A stretch of 64,000 nt of DNA, from the NCBI GenBank assembly GCA_030430565.1, contig JAUIKS010000019.1, forward strand, positions 1 through 64,000. The letters are read 5' to 3'. The translations under genes and the position numbers were made by a program. Source of the stretch: Polyangia bacterium. Lineage in GTDB: Bacteria > Myxococcota_A > Polyangia > Nannocystales > Nannocystaceae. A model generated the notes under the pieces. It had not been told where the DNA came from, did no database searches, and saw only the letters and a program-made list of their open reading frames with translations. The first letter of the stretch is position 1, and each line of letters starts with the position of its first letter. Positions 37,082 through 46,639 of this stretch are shown here, piece after piece.

Positions 37082-37453
37082 ATGCGCGCGCTCTCGCTCC
37101 TCTCCACCGCCCTTTTGCTGCTCGGCGCCGTGTTCGGCGGCCTCGCCTGCGTCTCGCTCGCGGCCCCGATCCGCGAGAGCTTCGCCCACCTGCAGCTGCC
37201 GCTCTCGCTCGCGGCGCTCGTGGGCGTCTGGAAGCTGCTCGGCGCCGTCGCGCTGCTCCTGCCCGGTCGTCCGCGGCTGCGCGAGGGGGCGACGCTCGGC
37301 TTTATCTACCTGTTCTCGGGGGCAGCTGTTCTCCATCTCGCCGCCGGCGACGGCCTCGCCGGATCGCTCGCGCCGCTCGTCTTGCTCAGCGCCGCCGTGA
37401 CTCGCCTCGCGCTCGACCGCGTCGCCGCGCGCGCGGCCGGAGGTGCTCCGTGA
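37082..37453 (+). CDS. DoxX-like small membrane protein
   Basis: 123 aa with four hydrophobic segments (STALLLLGAVFGGLACVSL, LSLAALVGVWKLLGAVALLL, LGFIYLFSGAAVLHLAAG, SLAPLVLLSAAVTRLAL). This pattern and the GVWKLLGAVALLLPG sequence match DoxX-like proteins. It is first in an operon with a TetR regulator (GTGA overlap) and a FAD monooxygenase. DoxX-like proteins often accompany quinone or xenobiotic redox genes. Confidence 0.8.
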   Translation: MRALSLLSTALLLLGAVFGGLACVSLAAPIRESFAHLQLPLSLAALVGVWKLLGAVALLLPGRPRLREGATLGFIYLFSGAAVLHLAAGDGLAGSLAPLVLLSAAVTRLALDRVAARAAGGAP

Positions 37454-38100
37454 ACCCGCCGCCGTCCCGCGCCGAGCAGAAAGCCGCGAGCCGCCGCGCG
37501 ATCCTAACGGCCGCGCGCGCGCGGTTTATCGCGCTGGGCTACGAGCACGCGACGATCCGCGACATCGCGCGCCGCGCCGGGGTGTCGCCGGGCTCCGTGC
37601 TCGCGCACTTCAAAGACAAGCGCGGGCTGCTGCGCGCCTGCTTCCTCGACAACATCGCCCGCGCGGTCTCACAGATCTGGGAGACGCTCGACGAGGACGC
37701 GCCGCTGCTCGACCAGCTGTCCCACTGCGCGCGCGTGCTGTTTGAGGCCTACGCCCAGCACCCCGCGCTCTCGCGCGTGATGTTCCGCGAGTCGTTGTTC
37801 CCGAGCCCCGACGAGCAGCGAGACGACCAGTTCGCCAGCTTCCTCGCGCGCGTGGCGGCCTTGTACCGCGCGGCCCGTGATCGCGGCGAGCTCTCGCGGC
37901 TGCCTCGAGATGGTCTGCTGGCCGCGCAGGGCTTCTTCGCGATCTACGTCAGCGCGCTGATCGGCGGGCTCGGCGGTCACTTCGGGGAGCACGACGACGC
38001 GGCCGCGTGCGCGCGCGCCTGGTCGACGCCCGTGCGCGCGCTGACGCGGCTGCAGCTCGAGGGTCTCGGCGCGACGCCGACGCCCGACGAGGACGCGTGA
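37450..38100 (+). CDS. TetR/AcrR-family transcriptional regulator
   Basis: 216 aa from a GTG overlapping the DoxX-like stop. The N-terminal helix-turn-helix is typical: RAILTAARARFIALGYEHAT, IRDIARRAGVSPGSVLAHF, KDKRGLLRACF. The C-terminal ligand-binding domain is helical (about 60-210). It most likely binds the three TGAACA palindromes upstream of the operon and represses it until a ligand, perhaps a substrate of the monooxygenase, is present. Confidence 0.9.
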   Translation: MNPPPSRAEQKAASRRAILTAARARFIALGYEHATIRDIARRAGVSPGSVLAHFKDKRGLLRACFLDNIARAVSQIWETLDEDAPLLDQLSHCARVLFEAYAQHPALSRVMFRESLFPSPDEQRDDQFASFLARVAALYRAARDRGELSRLPRDGLLAAQGFFAIYVSALIGGLGGHFGEHDDAAACARAWSTPVRALTRLQLEGLGATPTPDEDA

Positions 38101-38136
38101 GGACCGAGCTCGAGAAGTTCAGGAGGAGGTGTGGAG

Positions 38137-39375
38137 ATGGGGGAGCGAGACTACGCACGCGACGCGCGTGTTTTGATCGTCGGGGCCGGCATCGGCGGGC
38201 TCACGGCCGCGATCGCGCTGCGCCGGCGCGGCGCGCGGGTCGACATCGTCGAGCGCGCGCCGACGTTCGCCCCGCTGGGCGCCGGCATCACGGTGCAGCC
38301 CAACGCGAGCGCGGTGCTCGAGGCCCTGGGCGTGTCGCTGCCGGAGGGCGATGTATGCCCGATCGGTCACGTCGCGATGATCGGCGCCGACGGTCGCGCG
38401 CTGGTCGAGGGGACGATCGAGAGCGCCGCGCTGCCCCACCCCTCGCTCAACATCCGGCGCCCCGACCTCCAGCGCGCGCTGATCGAGGCCTGCGGCGCCC
38501 CCGAGGTCCAGCGCGGGCGCGAGCTCGTCTCGCTCGAGCTCGACGCGCGCGCGGCCAAGGTGACCGCGCGCTTTCGCGACGGCGCCGACGGCCGCTGGGA
38601 CCTGGTGATCGGCGCCGACGGGATCCACTCGGCCGTCCGCGCGGCGCTCCTGGGCGCGCCCGCCTGCGCGCCGCGCTACGCCGGCCAGACCTGCTGGCGC
38701 TTCGTCGTCGAGGCGCCGGAACATGTCCCTTCGACCACGATTGAGCGATGGTCCCCGGGGCGCCGCGCGGGCGTCGTCCCGCTCTCGCGCGGCGGCGTCT
38801 ACGTGTTCCTCGTCGAGTCAGCGCCCCGGGGTACCCCGGGGCCGGGCAGCGCGGACATCGACCGCCTGCGCGCGCGCTTCACCGGCCTCGACGCGCGCCT
38901 CGATCCGCTGCTCGAGCGCCTCGCCGAGCAGCCGGGCGCGCGCGTCCACCACGGGGATCTCATCGACCTCCCGCGCCTCTCGTTCGGTCGCGGGCGCGTC
39001 GTGTTGATCGGCGACGCGGCCCACGCGATGACCCCGAACATGGGCCAGGGCGCGGCGATGGCGATCGAGGACGCCGGCGCGCTCGCGCTGCTCTGGGGCC
39101 AGGTCCCGCTCGATCAGCTCGCGCTGGAGCTCGACCGGCGCCGACGCGCGCGGGTCCGCGAGCTCCACCGCAGGTCATGGCGAATCGGACAGGTCGCACA
39201 CACCCGCGGGCCGGCCCGCCGCTGGCTGCGAGACCGGCTGATCCGCAGCCTCCCGCAGCGCGCGCTGGAGCGAGGGATGCACGCGACCTGGGCGCCCGGC
39301 GTCGCGCTCGCCCGAGAGCTGCGAGACCGGCTCGAGGGGTCCCCCCGCGCGCGTTCGAGCGCGAATTACCGGTAG
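38137..39375 (+). CDS. FAD-dependent aromatic monooxygenase (PHBH/salicylate-hydroxylase type)
   Basis: 412 aa. Class A flavoprotein monooxygenase motifs are in order: GxGxxG as VGAGIGGLTAAIAL near the N-terminus, the DG motif LVIGADGIHSAVR at about 165, and the GD motif VVLIGDAAHAMTPNMGQGAA at about 290. It would hydroxylate an aromatic or related ring with NAD(P)H and O2. AGGAGGAGG sits about 7 nt before the ATG at 38137; an in-frame GTG at 38131 is an alternative. Third gene of the DoxX-TetR operon, which suggests inducible detoxification or catabolism. Confidence 0.9.
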   Translation: MGERDYARDARVLIVGAGIGGLTAAIALRRRGARVDIVERAPTFAPLGAGITVQPNASAVLEALGVSLPEGDVCPIGHVAMIGADGRALVEGTIESAALPHPSLNIRRPDLQRALIEACGAPEVQRGRELVSLELDARAAKVTARFRDGADGRWDLVIGADGIHSAVRAALLGAPACAPRYAGQTCWRFVVEAPEHVPSTTIERWSPGRRAGVVPLSRGGVYVFLVESAPRGTPGPGSADIDRLRARFTGLDARLDPLLERLAEQPGARVHHGDLIDLPRLSFGRGRVVLIGDAAHAMTPNMGQGAAMAIEDAGALALLWGQVPLDQLALELDRRRRARVRELHRRSWRIGQVAHTRGPARRWLRDRLIRSLPQRALERGMHATWAPGVALARELRDRLEGSPRARSSANYR

Positions 39376-39389
39376 GCGAGGAGAGGCGG

Positions 39390-39395
39390 TAGCAT
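39390..39395 (+). promoter_or_regulatory. -10 box TAGCAT, leaderless-type spacing
   Basis: Six nucleotides before the GTG at 39402; no ribosome site fits between. Confidence 0.5.
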
Positions 39396-39401
39396 CAGCG
39401 C

Positions 39402-40622
39402 GTGCGTCTCATTCGTCGATCGTTGGCACTGCTCGCGCTCGCAAGCTGCTCCGGCTCGACGCCAGCGGCCGTCGAGCCGTCAACGCCGACGGCGGTGGAC
39501 ACGACGCGCGCGAACGAGAGCGAGGCGAAGCAGCTGCCCGCGGCCGACGACGAGGCGCGGGTAGAGGCGGCGAAGCAGCAGCGCGGCGAGCAGCTCGCGG
39601 CGCTGGCCAGACAGAAGCTCGCGCAGAGGTCAGCCGAGACGACGCCGCCGCCCGAGCACGACCTCGAAGACAAGCCCGAAGACAACACCGAAGACAACAC
39701 CGAAGACAACACCGAAGACAACACCGAAGACAAGCCCGACGCGGATCCCGAGCCGGCCCCCTCTCCCTTCGCGCCGGCGCTGACCAAGCTCACCCACGCG
39801 CCCGTCACCGTCCTCGGCGTGGTCGACACGCCCGACGGGACCTTCGTCGCCTACCGCTTCAACACCCTCGCGGCCCATCTCGGGGGGCTCAAGCCGAAGG
39901 CGCGGGCGAGGGCCGAGGCGAAGATCAAGCGCTACAAAGCGGACTGCGACAAGGCGCTGGAGCAGACGCTCGCGTCGCTCCCGGAGGACGAGCGCGACGA
40001 CTACAACGATCAGCTCGCGCCCTGTGACGTGCGGGCGGCCTGGAGCATCATCAAGCGCCCGCCGCCCGACTGCGGCAAGCACTCCTGCACCGAGGAGCCC
40101 GACAGCATGTCGCCGCGCTGCGACGCGCTCGGCGTCGCGCTCATGCGATCGCCCGGCACGGTGCGAGCGCGGCGCGTGCTGACCAAGAATTCATGCTTCG
40201 ACGACTTCGAGCCGCTGCAGCGCGAGCACGTGACCGGGCAAGGGCGGGCGGAGATCCTGGTGACCGCGACCCACGAGGAGTGGGACTCAGCCCACTACTG
40301 GGGCTGGAGCGTCAACACGGCGCTGCGTCAGCTGCTCGCGTTCAAGCTCGACCGCGGCCGGCTCGAGCAGGTCCTCGAGCTCGACCTTGACGAGTATCTC
40401 CACCTCGAGACCACCTTCCGCTCCTCGTATCGCTACAAGATCGAGCAGCCCGGCGTGCTCACGCGCTACAGCGAGGCCTGGAACAGCCTCCACGAGGGCG
40501 TGCAGATCGTCCAGATGCGCTGGGACGCGGCGCGCCGGGCGTGGGGCGAGCCGACGATCATCGAGGAGAATTTCGGGACCATTCCCGACGACGCGCTGCC
40601 GCTCGATCGCTGGGACGACTGA
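39402..40622 (+). CDS. Lipoprotein with acidic repeat linker, function unknown
   Basis: 406 aa from a GTG. The signal peptide RRSLALLALASCSGS has its lipobox Cys at about residue 16. A charged helical region (about 45-85) precedes an acidic linker with four EDNT repeats. The C-terminal ~270 residues form a domain with three or four cysteines, including CGKHSC, and a WSVNTALRQLLAFKLD stretch. No recognised family. The next gene (40675) follows in the same direction from its own promoter. Confidence 0.75.
   Translation: MRLIRRSLALLALASCSGSTPAAVEPSTPTAVDTTRANESEAKQLPAADDEARVEAAKQQRGEQLAALARQKLAQRSAETTPPPEHDLEDKPEDNTEDNTEDNTEDNTEDKPDADPEPAPSPFAPALTKLTHAPVTVLGVVDTPDGTFVAYRFNTLAAHLGGLKPKARARAEAKIKRYKADCDKALEQTLASLPEDERDDYNDQLAPCDVRAAWSIIKRPPPDCGKHSCTEEPDSMSPRCDALGVALMRSPGTVRARRVLTKNSCFDDFEPLQREHVTGQGRAEILVTATHEEWDSAHYWGWSVNTALRQLLAFKLDRGRLEQVLELDLDEYLHLETTFRSSYRYKIEQPGVLTRYSEAWNSLHEGVQIVQMRWDAARRAWGEPTIIEENFGTIPDDALPLDRWDD
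39678..39725 (+). repeat. Four tandem 12 bp repeats encoding EDNT
   Basis: GAAGACAACACC repeated four times without change, flanked by degenerate copies (GAAGACAAGCCC). Variation in copy number would alter linker length in frame. Confidence 0.9.
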
Positions 40623-40661
40623 CGCGAGCTCGCGATCGAGCGCGCGCGCTCGACCGCCTGC

Positions 40662-40667
40662 TATAGT
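40662..40667 (+). promoter_or_regulatory. -10 box TATAGT, leaderless-type spacing
   Basis: Seven nucleotides before the ATG at 40675. It supports this ATG as the true start of the gene that contains the in-frame TGA. Confidence 0.55.
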
Positions 40668-40674
40668 GACGCGT

Positions 40675-42333
40675 ATGCGGCTGCTCCCGCTCATCCTCGC
40701 CGCGCTCACGATCCTGCTGCTGCGGCCCGGTGACGCCCACGCGTGAGGGCGCGAGCACGAGACTCGGTCGAGTTTCAAGGTCACCCTCAAGCTCCTCGGC
40801 GCGGACGGTAAGGTCCAGACCCTGGGGACGCACGAGCGCAAGCGTCGGTCGCTCGACGCGTTCGGCGTCTCGATGAGGACCTGGGAGCGCGTCCCCGGGG
40901 AGGACTTCTTCGTGCCGCACCTGCAGCGGCTGTCGCCCGACGGTCGCGCACTGGCGAGCTACGACGCCGACCGCGGCGTGATGCGCCTGCGCGCCGCCGA
41001 CGGGCCGTCGCGGGCGCTCCGCGAATTCGAGATCGCCGACATGCCCGGTCACATCCTGCAGTTTCGCTGGGCCGCGCGCGGCGACGCGCTGCTGATGATG
41101 ACGACCGCCGGGCTGTACCGGGTCTCGACCGCGGGAGACGACCCGCGCGTCGTCGCGCAGGAGCTGTTCTCCGGGTCAGAGCACATGCTGCTCGAGCTCC
41201 GCGCGACCGAGGGCGGCGTGCTCCTGCACGCGCAGCCGCGCCGCGTGAAGCAGCGTGGCGTCTGGCTCATCGCGCCGAGCGACGCCGGACACGCGACGAC
41301 GCGGCTGACGTCGCCGAGCCGTGACGCGCAGTCCTTCACGGTGTTGCCCTCGGGACAGGTCGTGGTCGAGCTCGCGGGCCGGGCCGGCGCGGGTGACGAG
41401 CTGGAGACCTTCGCGTTCGAGGGCGGTCGACCGCGGCTCGTCCACGCGCGCCCGTGCGTCGACGGCGGCGACTGCACCATCATCAACTGGTCCGCGGGCG
41501 CGTCGAGCTACGCCTACGCGACGCAGCGCTGCCCCGGATACCGAGAGCGCGGGATCTGCAAGCCCGCGATCGTCCACGTGACCAGCGAGGCCGCCGACGC
41601 GCCGCGGCGCGACCTCGAGTTCCCGTCGCCGCGCTACGGCGGCTTCCCGCGCGAGCTCTCGCAGCTGTGGGTGCGGGGCGACGAGGTGTTCGCCGCGAGC
41701 CGCGACAAGCTCGTCGTCTGGGGGCCGAACGGCGAGCTGTTTCGCTGGAAGCCGCGGGAGTCGGGGAGCCGCCGGTGGATCACGTCCAGCGCGCTCGATC
41801 GCCGCGCGGGCGCGATCCTCGTGTCGACCGGCGAGAACATCTACCGCGTCGAAGACGGCAAGGCGAAGCGGCTCCGCCGGGTGCCGGAGCACAAAGACAG
41901 GAAGCGGATCATCGATGGCCTCGTCGCGCTCCCCAACGGCGAGCTCGCGTACCAGCTCGTCGACACCTACGAGCGCCCCGCGACGATCAACCCGCAGGTC
42001 AAGGCCTCGACCGACGCCTCGCGCGCGGACGTCCCCCAGCTCGACGCGACGCTCGCCCGAGTCACCAACGTGGGCGAGTCGTGCTACCGCGCGGCGCTCG
42101 AGCGCTCGCTCGGCGCGCGCGGAGGCGTGCGCCTGCGCGTGCTCATCCACCCGAGCGGCGCGGCGATCGTGCACCGCGCCGACGCCTCCGAGGCCAAGAA
42201 GCTGCGCCGCGCGGTCGACTGCCTCGTGCGTGAGCTGCCCGAGGTCACGCTCCCGCCCCATGATCGCGCGGGCCTGCTGGGGCTCGACGTAGCGCTCCAG
42301 TTCCGACTCCTAGCTGTCCCGAAGGACGAGTAG
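40675..42333 (+). CDS. Secreted propeller protein with AgmX/TonB-like C-terminus; candidate selenoprotein (in-frame UGA codon 24)
   Basis: 552 residues if the TGA at 40744-40746 is read through. Codons 1-23 encode a perfect signal peptide (LLPLILAALTILLL, then DAHA) and the TGA is the next codon. After it the frame is open for 528 codons: GREHETRSSFKVTLKLLG, then propeller-like repeats (LSPDGRALASYDAD). The C-terminal ~100 residues (ESCYRAALERS, VRLRVLIHPSGAAIV, AVDCLVRELPEVTLP) resemble the AgmX/TonB-C domain of myxobacterial envelope proteins. A SECIS-like hairpin follows. Without readthrough, translation could restart only at internal starts and the product would lack a signal peptide. Nonsense mutation or base-call error are alternatives. 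Confidence 0.7.
40759..40776 (+). promoter_or_regulatory. SECIS-like hairpin after in-frame UGA
   Basis: After the TGA come 12 nt, then GAGACUC-GGUC-GAGUUUC: a 7 bp stem (one G-U pair) with a 4 nt GGUC loop that begins 19 nt after the UGA. The position and the G at loop positions 1-2 agree with the bacterial SECIS consensus. The loop shares GGUC with the hairpin at 34555-34571. Confidence 0.55.
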
Positions 42334-42340
42334 CGCCGGC

Positions 42341-43933
42341 TCAGCGCTCGAACAGCTGGTCGACGGAGACGACGCGGACATCGCCGCGCTGGATGTTGAG
42401 CGGGTAGCGGGCGATCTCCTGGTCCTCTCGAAGGATCTCGGGCGGCTTCTCGCTGTCGTACTGGATCGGCGTCGGCGCGCCGCGGGTGAGCTGGTCCGCG
42501 AGGCCGTCGGCGTCGCCGGTGACGATCGCGATCTTGAGGTTCTTGCTCTGCAGGTGCTCGCGCAGCGCCGCGTTGACCTCCTCGACGGTCAGCTCGTCCA
42601 TGATCCGACGGAAGCGCTCGAGATGGGGCTCGTCGAGGCCGTAGAAGCGATCGTCGACGGCGTAGCCGAGCCGCGCCTGGTTCGTGTCGGCGAAGTGCAG
42701 CGAGTACTTGCGCAAGAACGCGCGCGTGAGTTCGAACTGCTCGGGGGTCATGCCGCGCGCGACCAGCCCGTCGAGCTCGCGCAGCGCCGCGCGCAGGGCG
42801 AAGACCGCCTCGTCGTTGGGCAGCGTGCGGATCCAGACCTCGAAGAGCTGCGCGCGGCGGGCCACGTTGGTCGGCGGCATCTGCCGCCGGCCCCCCTGCG
42901 GGAAAGCCTCGATGTACGAGTAGTCGCCGTAGTTGAGCCCGCGCCGCTCGCGGATGACCTCGTAGAGATGGCTCGAAGAGTTGCGGTGCTCGCCGAGCCA
43001 GGAGTTCGCGACCCAGAGCGCGTAGTACTCCCGCTCCCCGCGGCGCACGTCGAGCGGGTAGCCGAAGGAGATCGAGGCGTCGGCGCCTGGCTTTTGGACC
43101 AGCAGCACCTGTCGCCCCGCGATCGCGCGGGGCTCGGGCTCCGGCGCCGCGGCGATCCCCGCCGCGGGCGGCAGCTGATCGCGGCTGCCCGCGAGCGTCG
43201 CTACGCTCGACTCGTCGAAGCCGCCGCCCAGCGCGAAGACGACGCGGTCGCGCGCGAAGTGCCGCTCGTAGTGGGCGCGCACGTCGGCCAGCGTGATCGA
43301 CGAGAGCCCCGCGACGGTCCCGCGCTCGGGGTGCGCGTAGCGGGTGCCCGCGTACACGAAGCTGCGCAGCGCCGCCTTGCCCAGCTCCTCGTCGCTGGCG
43401 TAGCGCAGCGTGGTCCGCAGGTAGTCGAGCGCCGCGTCGCGGACGCGCTGAAAGTCCTGCTCGGCGAAGGCCGGCCGGGTGTAGGCCTCGACGAACAGCG
43501 ACTGGAAGGCGTCGGCCGTGTCGCGGTGCGCCCGACCTGTCAGCGTGGTCATCTCGCGATCGACGCGCGCCGAGTAGCCCGCCGCCATCGGGTAGAGCGC
43601 GCGGGTGATCGCGTCGAAGGACTGGCGCTCGGTCCCGCCCTCCGAGAGCAGGCGCGCCGTCACCCACGTCAGCCCCTCCTTGCCCGGCGGGTCATCCTGC
43701 GCGCCGACGCGGAACCACGCGACGTAGCTGATGGTCGGATCGCCCTCGACCGGGAAGCGCACGGTCGAGCCGTCGAACGCGTGGGGCGTGTCGGCGTCGA
43801 TGATCGGCGGCGCGACGCTCGGCTGGCGGGGGGCGCAGGCCGAGCTCGCCGACGCCAGCGCCAGCGCGAGGCAGCCGAGGAGCGCGCGCGCGCGTGATGC
43901 TTGTTCGTGCGGTCGCCGTGTCATCTCGCTCAC
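42341..43933 (-). CDS. M16-family protein, probably the non-catalytic partner
   Basis: 530 aa lipoprotein: the signal ends in ALASASSACAP. The M16 fold is visible (FRVGAQDDPPGKEGLTWVTA, YSYIEAFPQGGRRQ, FLRKYSLHFADTNQARLGYA), but the zinc motif HXXEH is missing where expected after the first strand (GKEGLTWVTARLLSEGG). This is the usual state of the beta-like subunit in two-gene M16 systems. Its ATG overlaps the stop of the catalytic partner (ATGA), so a heterodimeric periplasmic or outer-membrane peptidase is likely. Confidence 0.85.
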   Translation of the reverse strand: MSEMTRRPHEQASRARALLGCLALALASASSACAPRQPSVAPPIIDADTPHAFDGSTVRFPVEGDPTISYVAWFRVGAQDDPPGKEGLTWVTARLLSEGGTERQSFDAITRALYPMAAGYSARVDREMTTLTGRAHRDTADAFQSLFVEAYTRPAFAEQDFQRVRDAALDYLRTTLRYASDEELGKAALRSFVYAGTRYAHPERGTVAGLSSITLADVRAHYERHFARDRVVFALGGGFDESSVATLAGSRDQLPPAAGIAAAPEPEPRAIAGRQVLLVQKPGADASISFGYPLDVRRGEREYYALWVANSWLGEHRNSSSHLYEVIRERRGLNYGDYSYIEAFPQGGRRQMPPTNVARRAQLFEVWIRTLPNDEAVFALRAALRELDGLVARGMTPEQFELTRAFLRKYSLHFADTNQARLGYAVDDRFYGLDEPHLERFRRIMDELTVEEVNAALREHLQSKNLKIAIVTGDADGLADQLTRGAPTPIQYDSEKPPEILREDQEIARYPLNIQRGDVRVVSVDQLFER

Positions 43934-45312
43934 TCCCCCTCCAGGATCACCACCGTGCGGCGCTTGTCGTTAAAGATCGCCTCGGCGGCGCGCTGCACGT
44001 CCGCGGGCGTGACCCGCTCGAGCTGGGCGTACATGCGGTCGTAGGCGTCGGGCGCCCCCGTGATCGCGGCGATGCGAGCGAGCCGCCCCGCGACCGCGCT
44101 CGGCGTGTCGAGGTCCATCAGGAAGCCGTACTTCATGTTGGAGGTGACCGCGGCGAGCGCGTCCGGGGCTGGCGGCGCATCACGGAAGCGCGCGACCGTC
44201 TTGTCGATCTCGGCGAGCACGCGCTCGATGTCCTCGCCGCGCTTGACCGTCGCCGAGATGCTCCAAAGCCCAGGATCACGCCCGCGCGAGGGCGACGCGC
44301 CGATGCTCTGGACCACGCGCTGCTCGAGCCGCAGCTGGCGGTAGACGTCGCTCGTCTGACCGAAGGCGAGGCGCGCGAGCACGAGCGAGGCGGCCCAGGC
44401 CCGATCGTCGGGGTCGGCCGCGCCCGCCTTGTAGCCGACGACGAGCCGCGGCAGCGTCTTGCCGGGGTACTTCACGCGGGCCCGACGCTCGCGCTGCTGA
44501 GCCGGCTCGGGCTTGACCTTCGGCGCCACATAGCCCGGCTCCCAGGCGCCGTAGTAACGCTCGACGCCGGCCTTCACCGCCGCCGGCTCGACGTCGCCGG
44601 CGACGATGACGACGCAATTCTCGGGTCGGTAGTAGCGCGAGAAGAACAACTTGCTGTAGCCGTACATCGTCGGCATCGCCTTGATGTCGGCCTCGAAGCC
44701 GATGGTCATGTGCGCGTAGGTGTGGCGCTTGAAGGCGACGCGCAGCAGCTTCTCGTACAGCCAGTAGCCGGGGCTGGCCCTGCTCTTGCGGTACTCGCCG
44801 TAGACCGCGCCCGCCTCGGTCTTGAAGGCCTCCTCCGAGTAGCTGAGGTTCATGAAGCGGTCTGACTCGATCTCCATCACGCGCTCGAGATCCTCGGCCG
44901 CGATGTCAAGCTGGTAGACGGTGAGGTCAGCGGAGGTGTAGGCGTTGGCGTCGGCGCCCAGCTCCGTGACGATCCGCCCGTAGACCTCGGCGGGGAACCG
45001 CTCGGTCCCGCGGAACATCATGTGCTCGAAGAAGTGGGCGAAGCCGGTGTGGCCGCGCTCGTACTCATCGCGCGCGCCGGTCCGCACCGCGGTGCGGTAG
45101 GCGACGAGGCCGCCGGAGTCCATGGGCACCACGACCAGCGTGAGCCCGTTCGGCAGCTTCGATACGTGCATCGGGTACGGGAACACGCCCTTCGCCGGGC
45201 TCGCGTCGGCGGAGCGCGCCGCGTCGGCGGCCACGTCAGGCGCCCCGGCGGGGCCGCTCACGCCAACGGCGAGCGCGGCGATCGTCAATAAGCGAACGAG
45301 CATGCTCGGCAT
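43930..45312 (-). CDS. M16-family zinc peptidase, catalytic subunit
   Basis: 460 aa from the ATG at 45312, which gives a signal peptide (MLVRLLTIAALAVGVSGPAG). The inverted zinc motif HXXEH is present as HFFEH in HTGFAHFFEHMMFRGTERFP, with the distal Glu in the EEAFKTEAGAVYGEYR helix. The C-terminal half has the R/Y motif region (LRLEQRVVQSIGASPSRG). It degrades peptides in the envelope together with the downstream partner. Longer upstream frames lack features. Confidence 0.9.
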   Translation of the reverse strand: MPSMLVRLLTIAALAVGVSGPAGAPDVAADAARSADASPAKGVFPYPMHVSKLPNGLTLVVVPMDSGGLVAYRTAVRTGARDEYERGHTGFAHFFEHMMFRGTERFPAEVYGRIVTELGADANAYTSADLTVYQLDIAAEDLERVMEIESDRFMNLSYSEEAFKTEAGAVYGEYRKSRASPGYWLYEKLLRVAFKRHTYAHMTIGFEADIKAMPTMYGYSKLFFSRYYRPENCVVIVAGDVEPAAVKAGVERYYGAWEPGYVAPKVKPEPAQQRERRARVKYPGKTLPRLVVGYKAGAADPDDRAWAASLVLARLAFGQTSDVYRQLRLEQRVVQSIGASPSRGRDPGLWSISATVKRGEDIERVLAEIDKTVARFRDAPPAPDALAAVTSNMKYGFLMDLDTPSAVAGRLARIAAITGAPDAYDRMYAQLERVTPADVQRAAEAIFNDKRRTVVILEGE

Positions 45313-45526
45313 GATGCCACTCTCGAACGAGCGCGCGAGGGACCACAAACGCGGCCCCACGCGGGTCGAGCTCGGAGCCTCGTGCGCAGGTAGCCGTCGC
45401 GCGGTTGACTCAAGCACGCTGCTCGCCGGAGGCCCGAGCGTGACGCCGTGTTCAGCGCACCCGCTCCCATCATCCCGGATTGTGTGATACGAGCGTTCTG
45501 GGCGCTTCTCGCCCGTTTGTATACCC

Positions 45527-46636
45527 ATGGCGGATCAACCAGCAGCCAACGGCAGCGCCCTGCCGCCGACCCGCACCCCGCTCAAGCTCTCCACCGCGAT
45601 CCTCGAGGCGCAGAAGCTCGCGTGGGCGCCGGTCGCCTTCGCGGTCACCAAGGCGATGCGCGACCTGGGCGTGCTCTCCGCGATCCGAAAAGGTGGACGA
45701 ACCGGCCGCCCCGTCGCCGAGGTGGTCAAGGAGACCGGGCTGACCGAGCACGCGGTGAAGCTGATGACCGAGGCCTCGATCAGCTTCGGGCTCGTCGAGC
45801 AGCGCGAGCGCGGCTACGCGATCACGAAGGTCGGCTACTTCATCCTCCGCGATCCCATGACGCGGGCGAACATGGACTTCGTCAGCGACGTCTGCTTCGC
45901 CGGCTTTCAGCACTTCCAGGAGGCGGCGGTCACCGGCAAGCCCGCGGGGCTGCGCGCCTTCGGCGACTTCATGACGAAGTTCGAGACGATCTACGACGGT
46001 CTCTCGAAGCTGCCGCCGGACGTGCTCAAGAGCTGGTTGACCTTCGACCACTTCTACTCCGACGCCGCGTTCCCGCTGATCTTGCCGATCCTGTTCCGGT
46101 CGAAGCCGGCGCGGCTGCTCGACGTCGGCGGGAACACCGGCAAGTTCGCGCTGTGCTGCATGCGCTACGACGCCGACGTGCACATCACGATCGCCGACCA
46201 CCCCGGGCAGCTCGCGCTCGCAAAGAAGAACGCCGCCGAGGCCGGCTTCGGCGATCGACTCTCGGGGCACCCCATCGACGCCCTCGACCCGACGCAGCAG
46301 CTCCCGCGAGGCCACGACATCATCTGGATGAGCCAGTTCTTGGTCTGCTTCTCGGAGCCCGAGATCGTCTCGATCCTCGAGCGCGCGCGCGCGGCCATGG
46401 GCGAGACGACGCAGCTCTGGATCCTCGAGACTTTCTGGGACAAGCAAGAGAACGACGTCGCCACCTACTGCCTGCACGGCATGTCGCCGTACTTCACGTG
46501 CATGGCGAACGGCAACAGCCGCGTCTACAGCGACCCGGACTTCCTGGCCTGCATCGCGCGCGCGGGCCTGAAGGTCGTCGAGCGACACGACGGCATCGGC
46601 CACGGGCACACCATGCTCCGCTGCGAGCGAGCCTGA
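45527..46636 (+). CDS. SAM-dependent O-methyltransferase (PF00891-like)
   Basis: 369 aa. The N-terminal ~100 residues form a winged-helix dimerisation domain (VAEVVKETGLTEHAVKLMTE, ALVEQRERGYAIT-type wing). Motif I is LLDVGGNTGKFALCCM at about residue 197, followed by ITIADHPGQLALAKKN, GHDIIWMSQFLVCFSEPE and LWILETFWDKQEND. This matches small-molecule O-methyltransferases of class 2. A catalytic His could lie in the GHDII/QFLVCF region but cannot be fixed. No biosynthetic partner adjoins it. Confidence 0.85.
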   Translation: MADQPAANGSALPPTRTPLKLSTAILEAQKLAWAPVAFAVTKAMRDLGVLSAIRKGGRTGRPVAEVVKETGLTEHAVKLMTEASISFGLVEQRERGYAITKVGYFILRDPMTRANMDFVSDVCFAGFQHFQEAAVTGKPAGLRAFGDFMTKFETIYDGLSKLPPDVLKSWLTFDHFYSDAAFPLILPILFRSKPARLLDVGGNTGKFALCCMRYDADVHITIADHPGQLALAKKNAAEAGFGDRLSGHPIDALDPTQQLPRGHDIIWMSQFLVCFSEPEIVSILERARAAMGETTQLWILETFWDKQENDVATYCLHGMSPYFTCMANGNSRVYSDPDFLACIARAGLKVVERHDGIGHGHTMLRCERA

Positions 46637-46639
46637 TAA

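Noticed and set aside
34582..40746. UGA reassigned to tryptophan genome-wide
   Set aside because: Trp is encoded by TGG throughout and many genes here end in TGA at sensible places; only two internal TGAs were found.
42084..43667. 527-codon minus-strand frame overlapping the M16 partner
   Set aside because: Same strand but wrong frame relative to the real M16 gene at 42341-43933, which has a signal peptide and family motifs.
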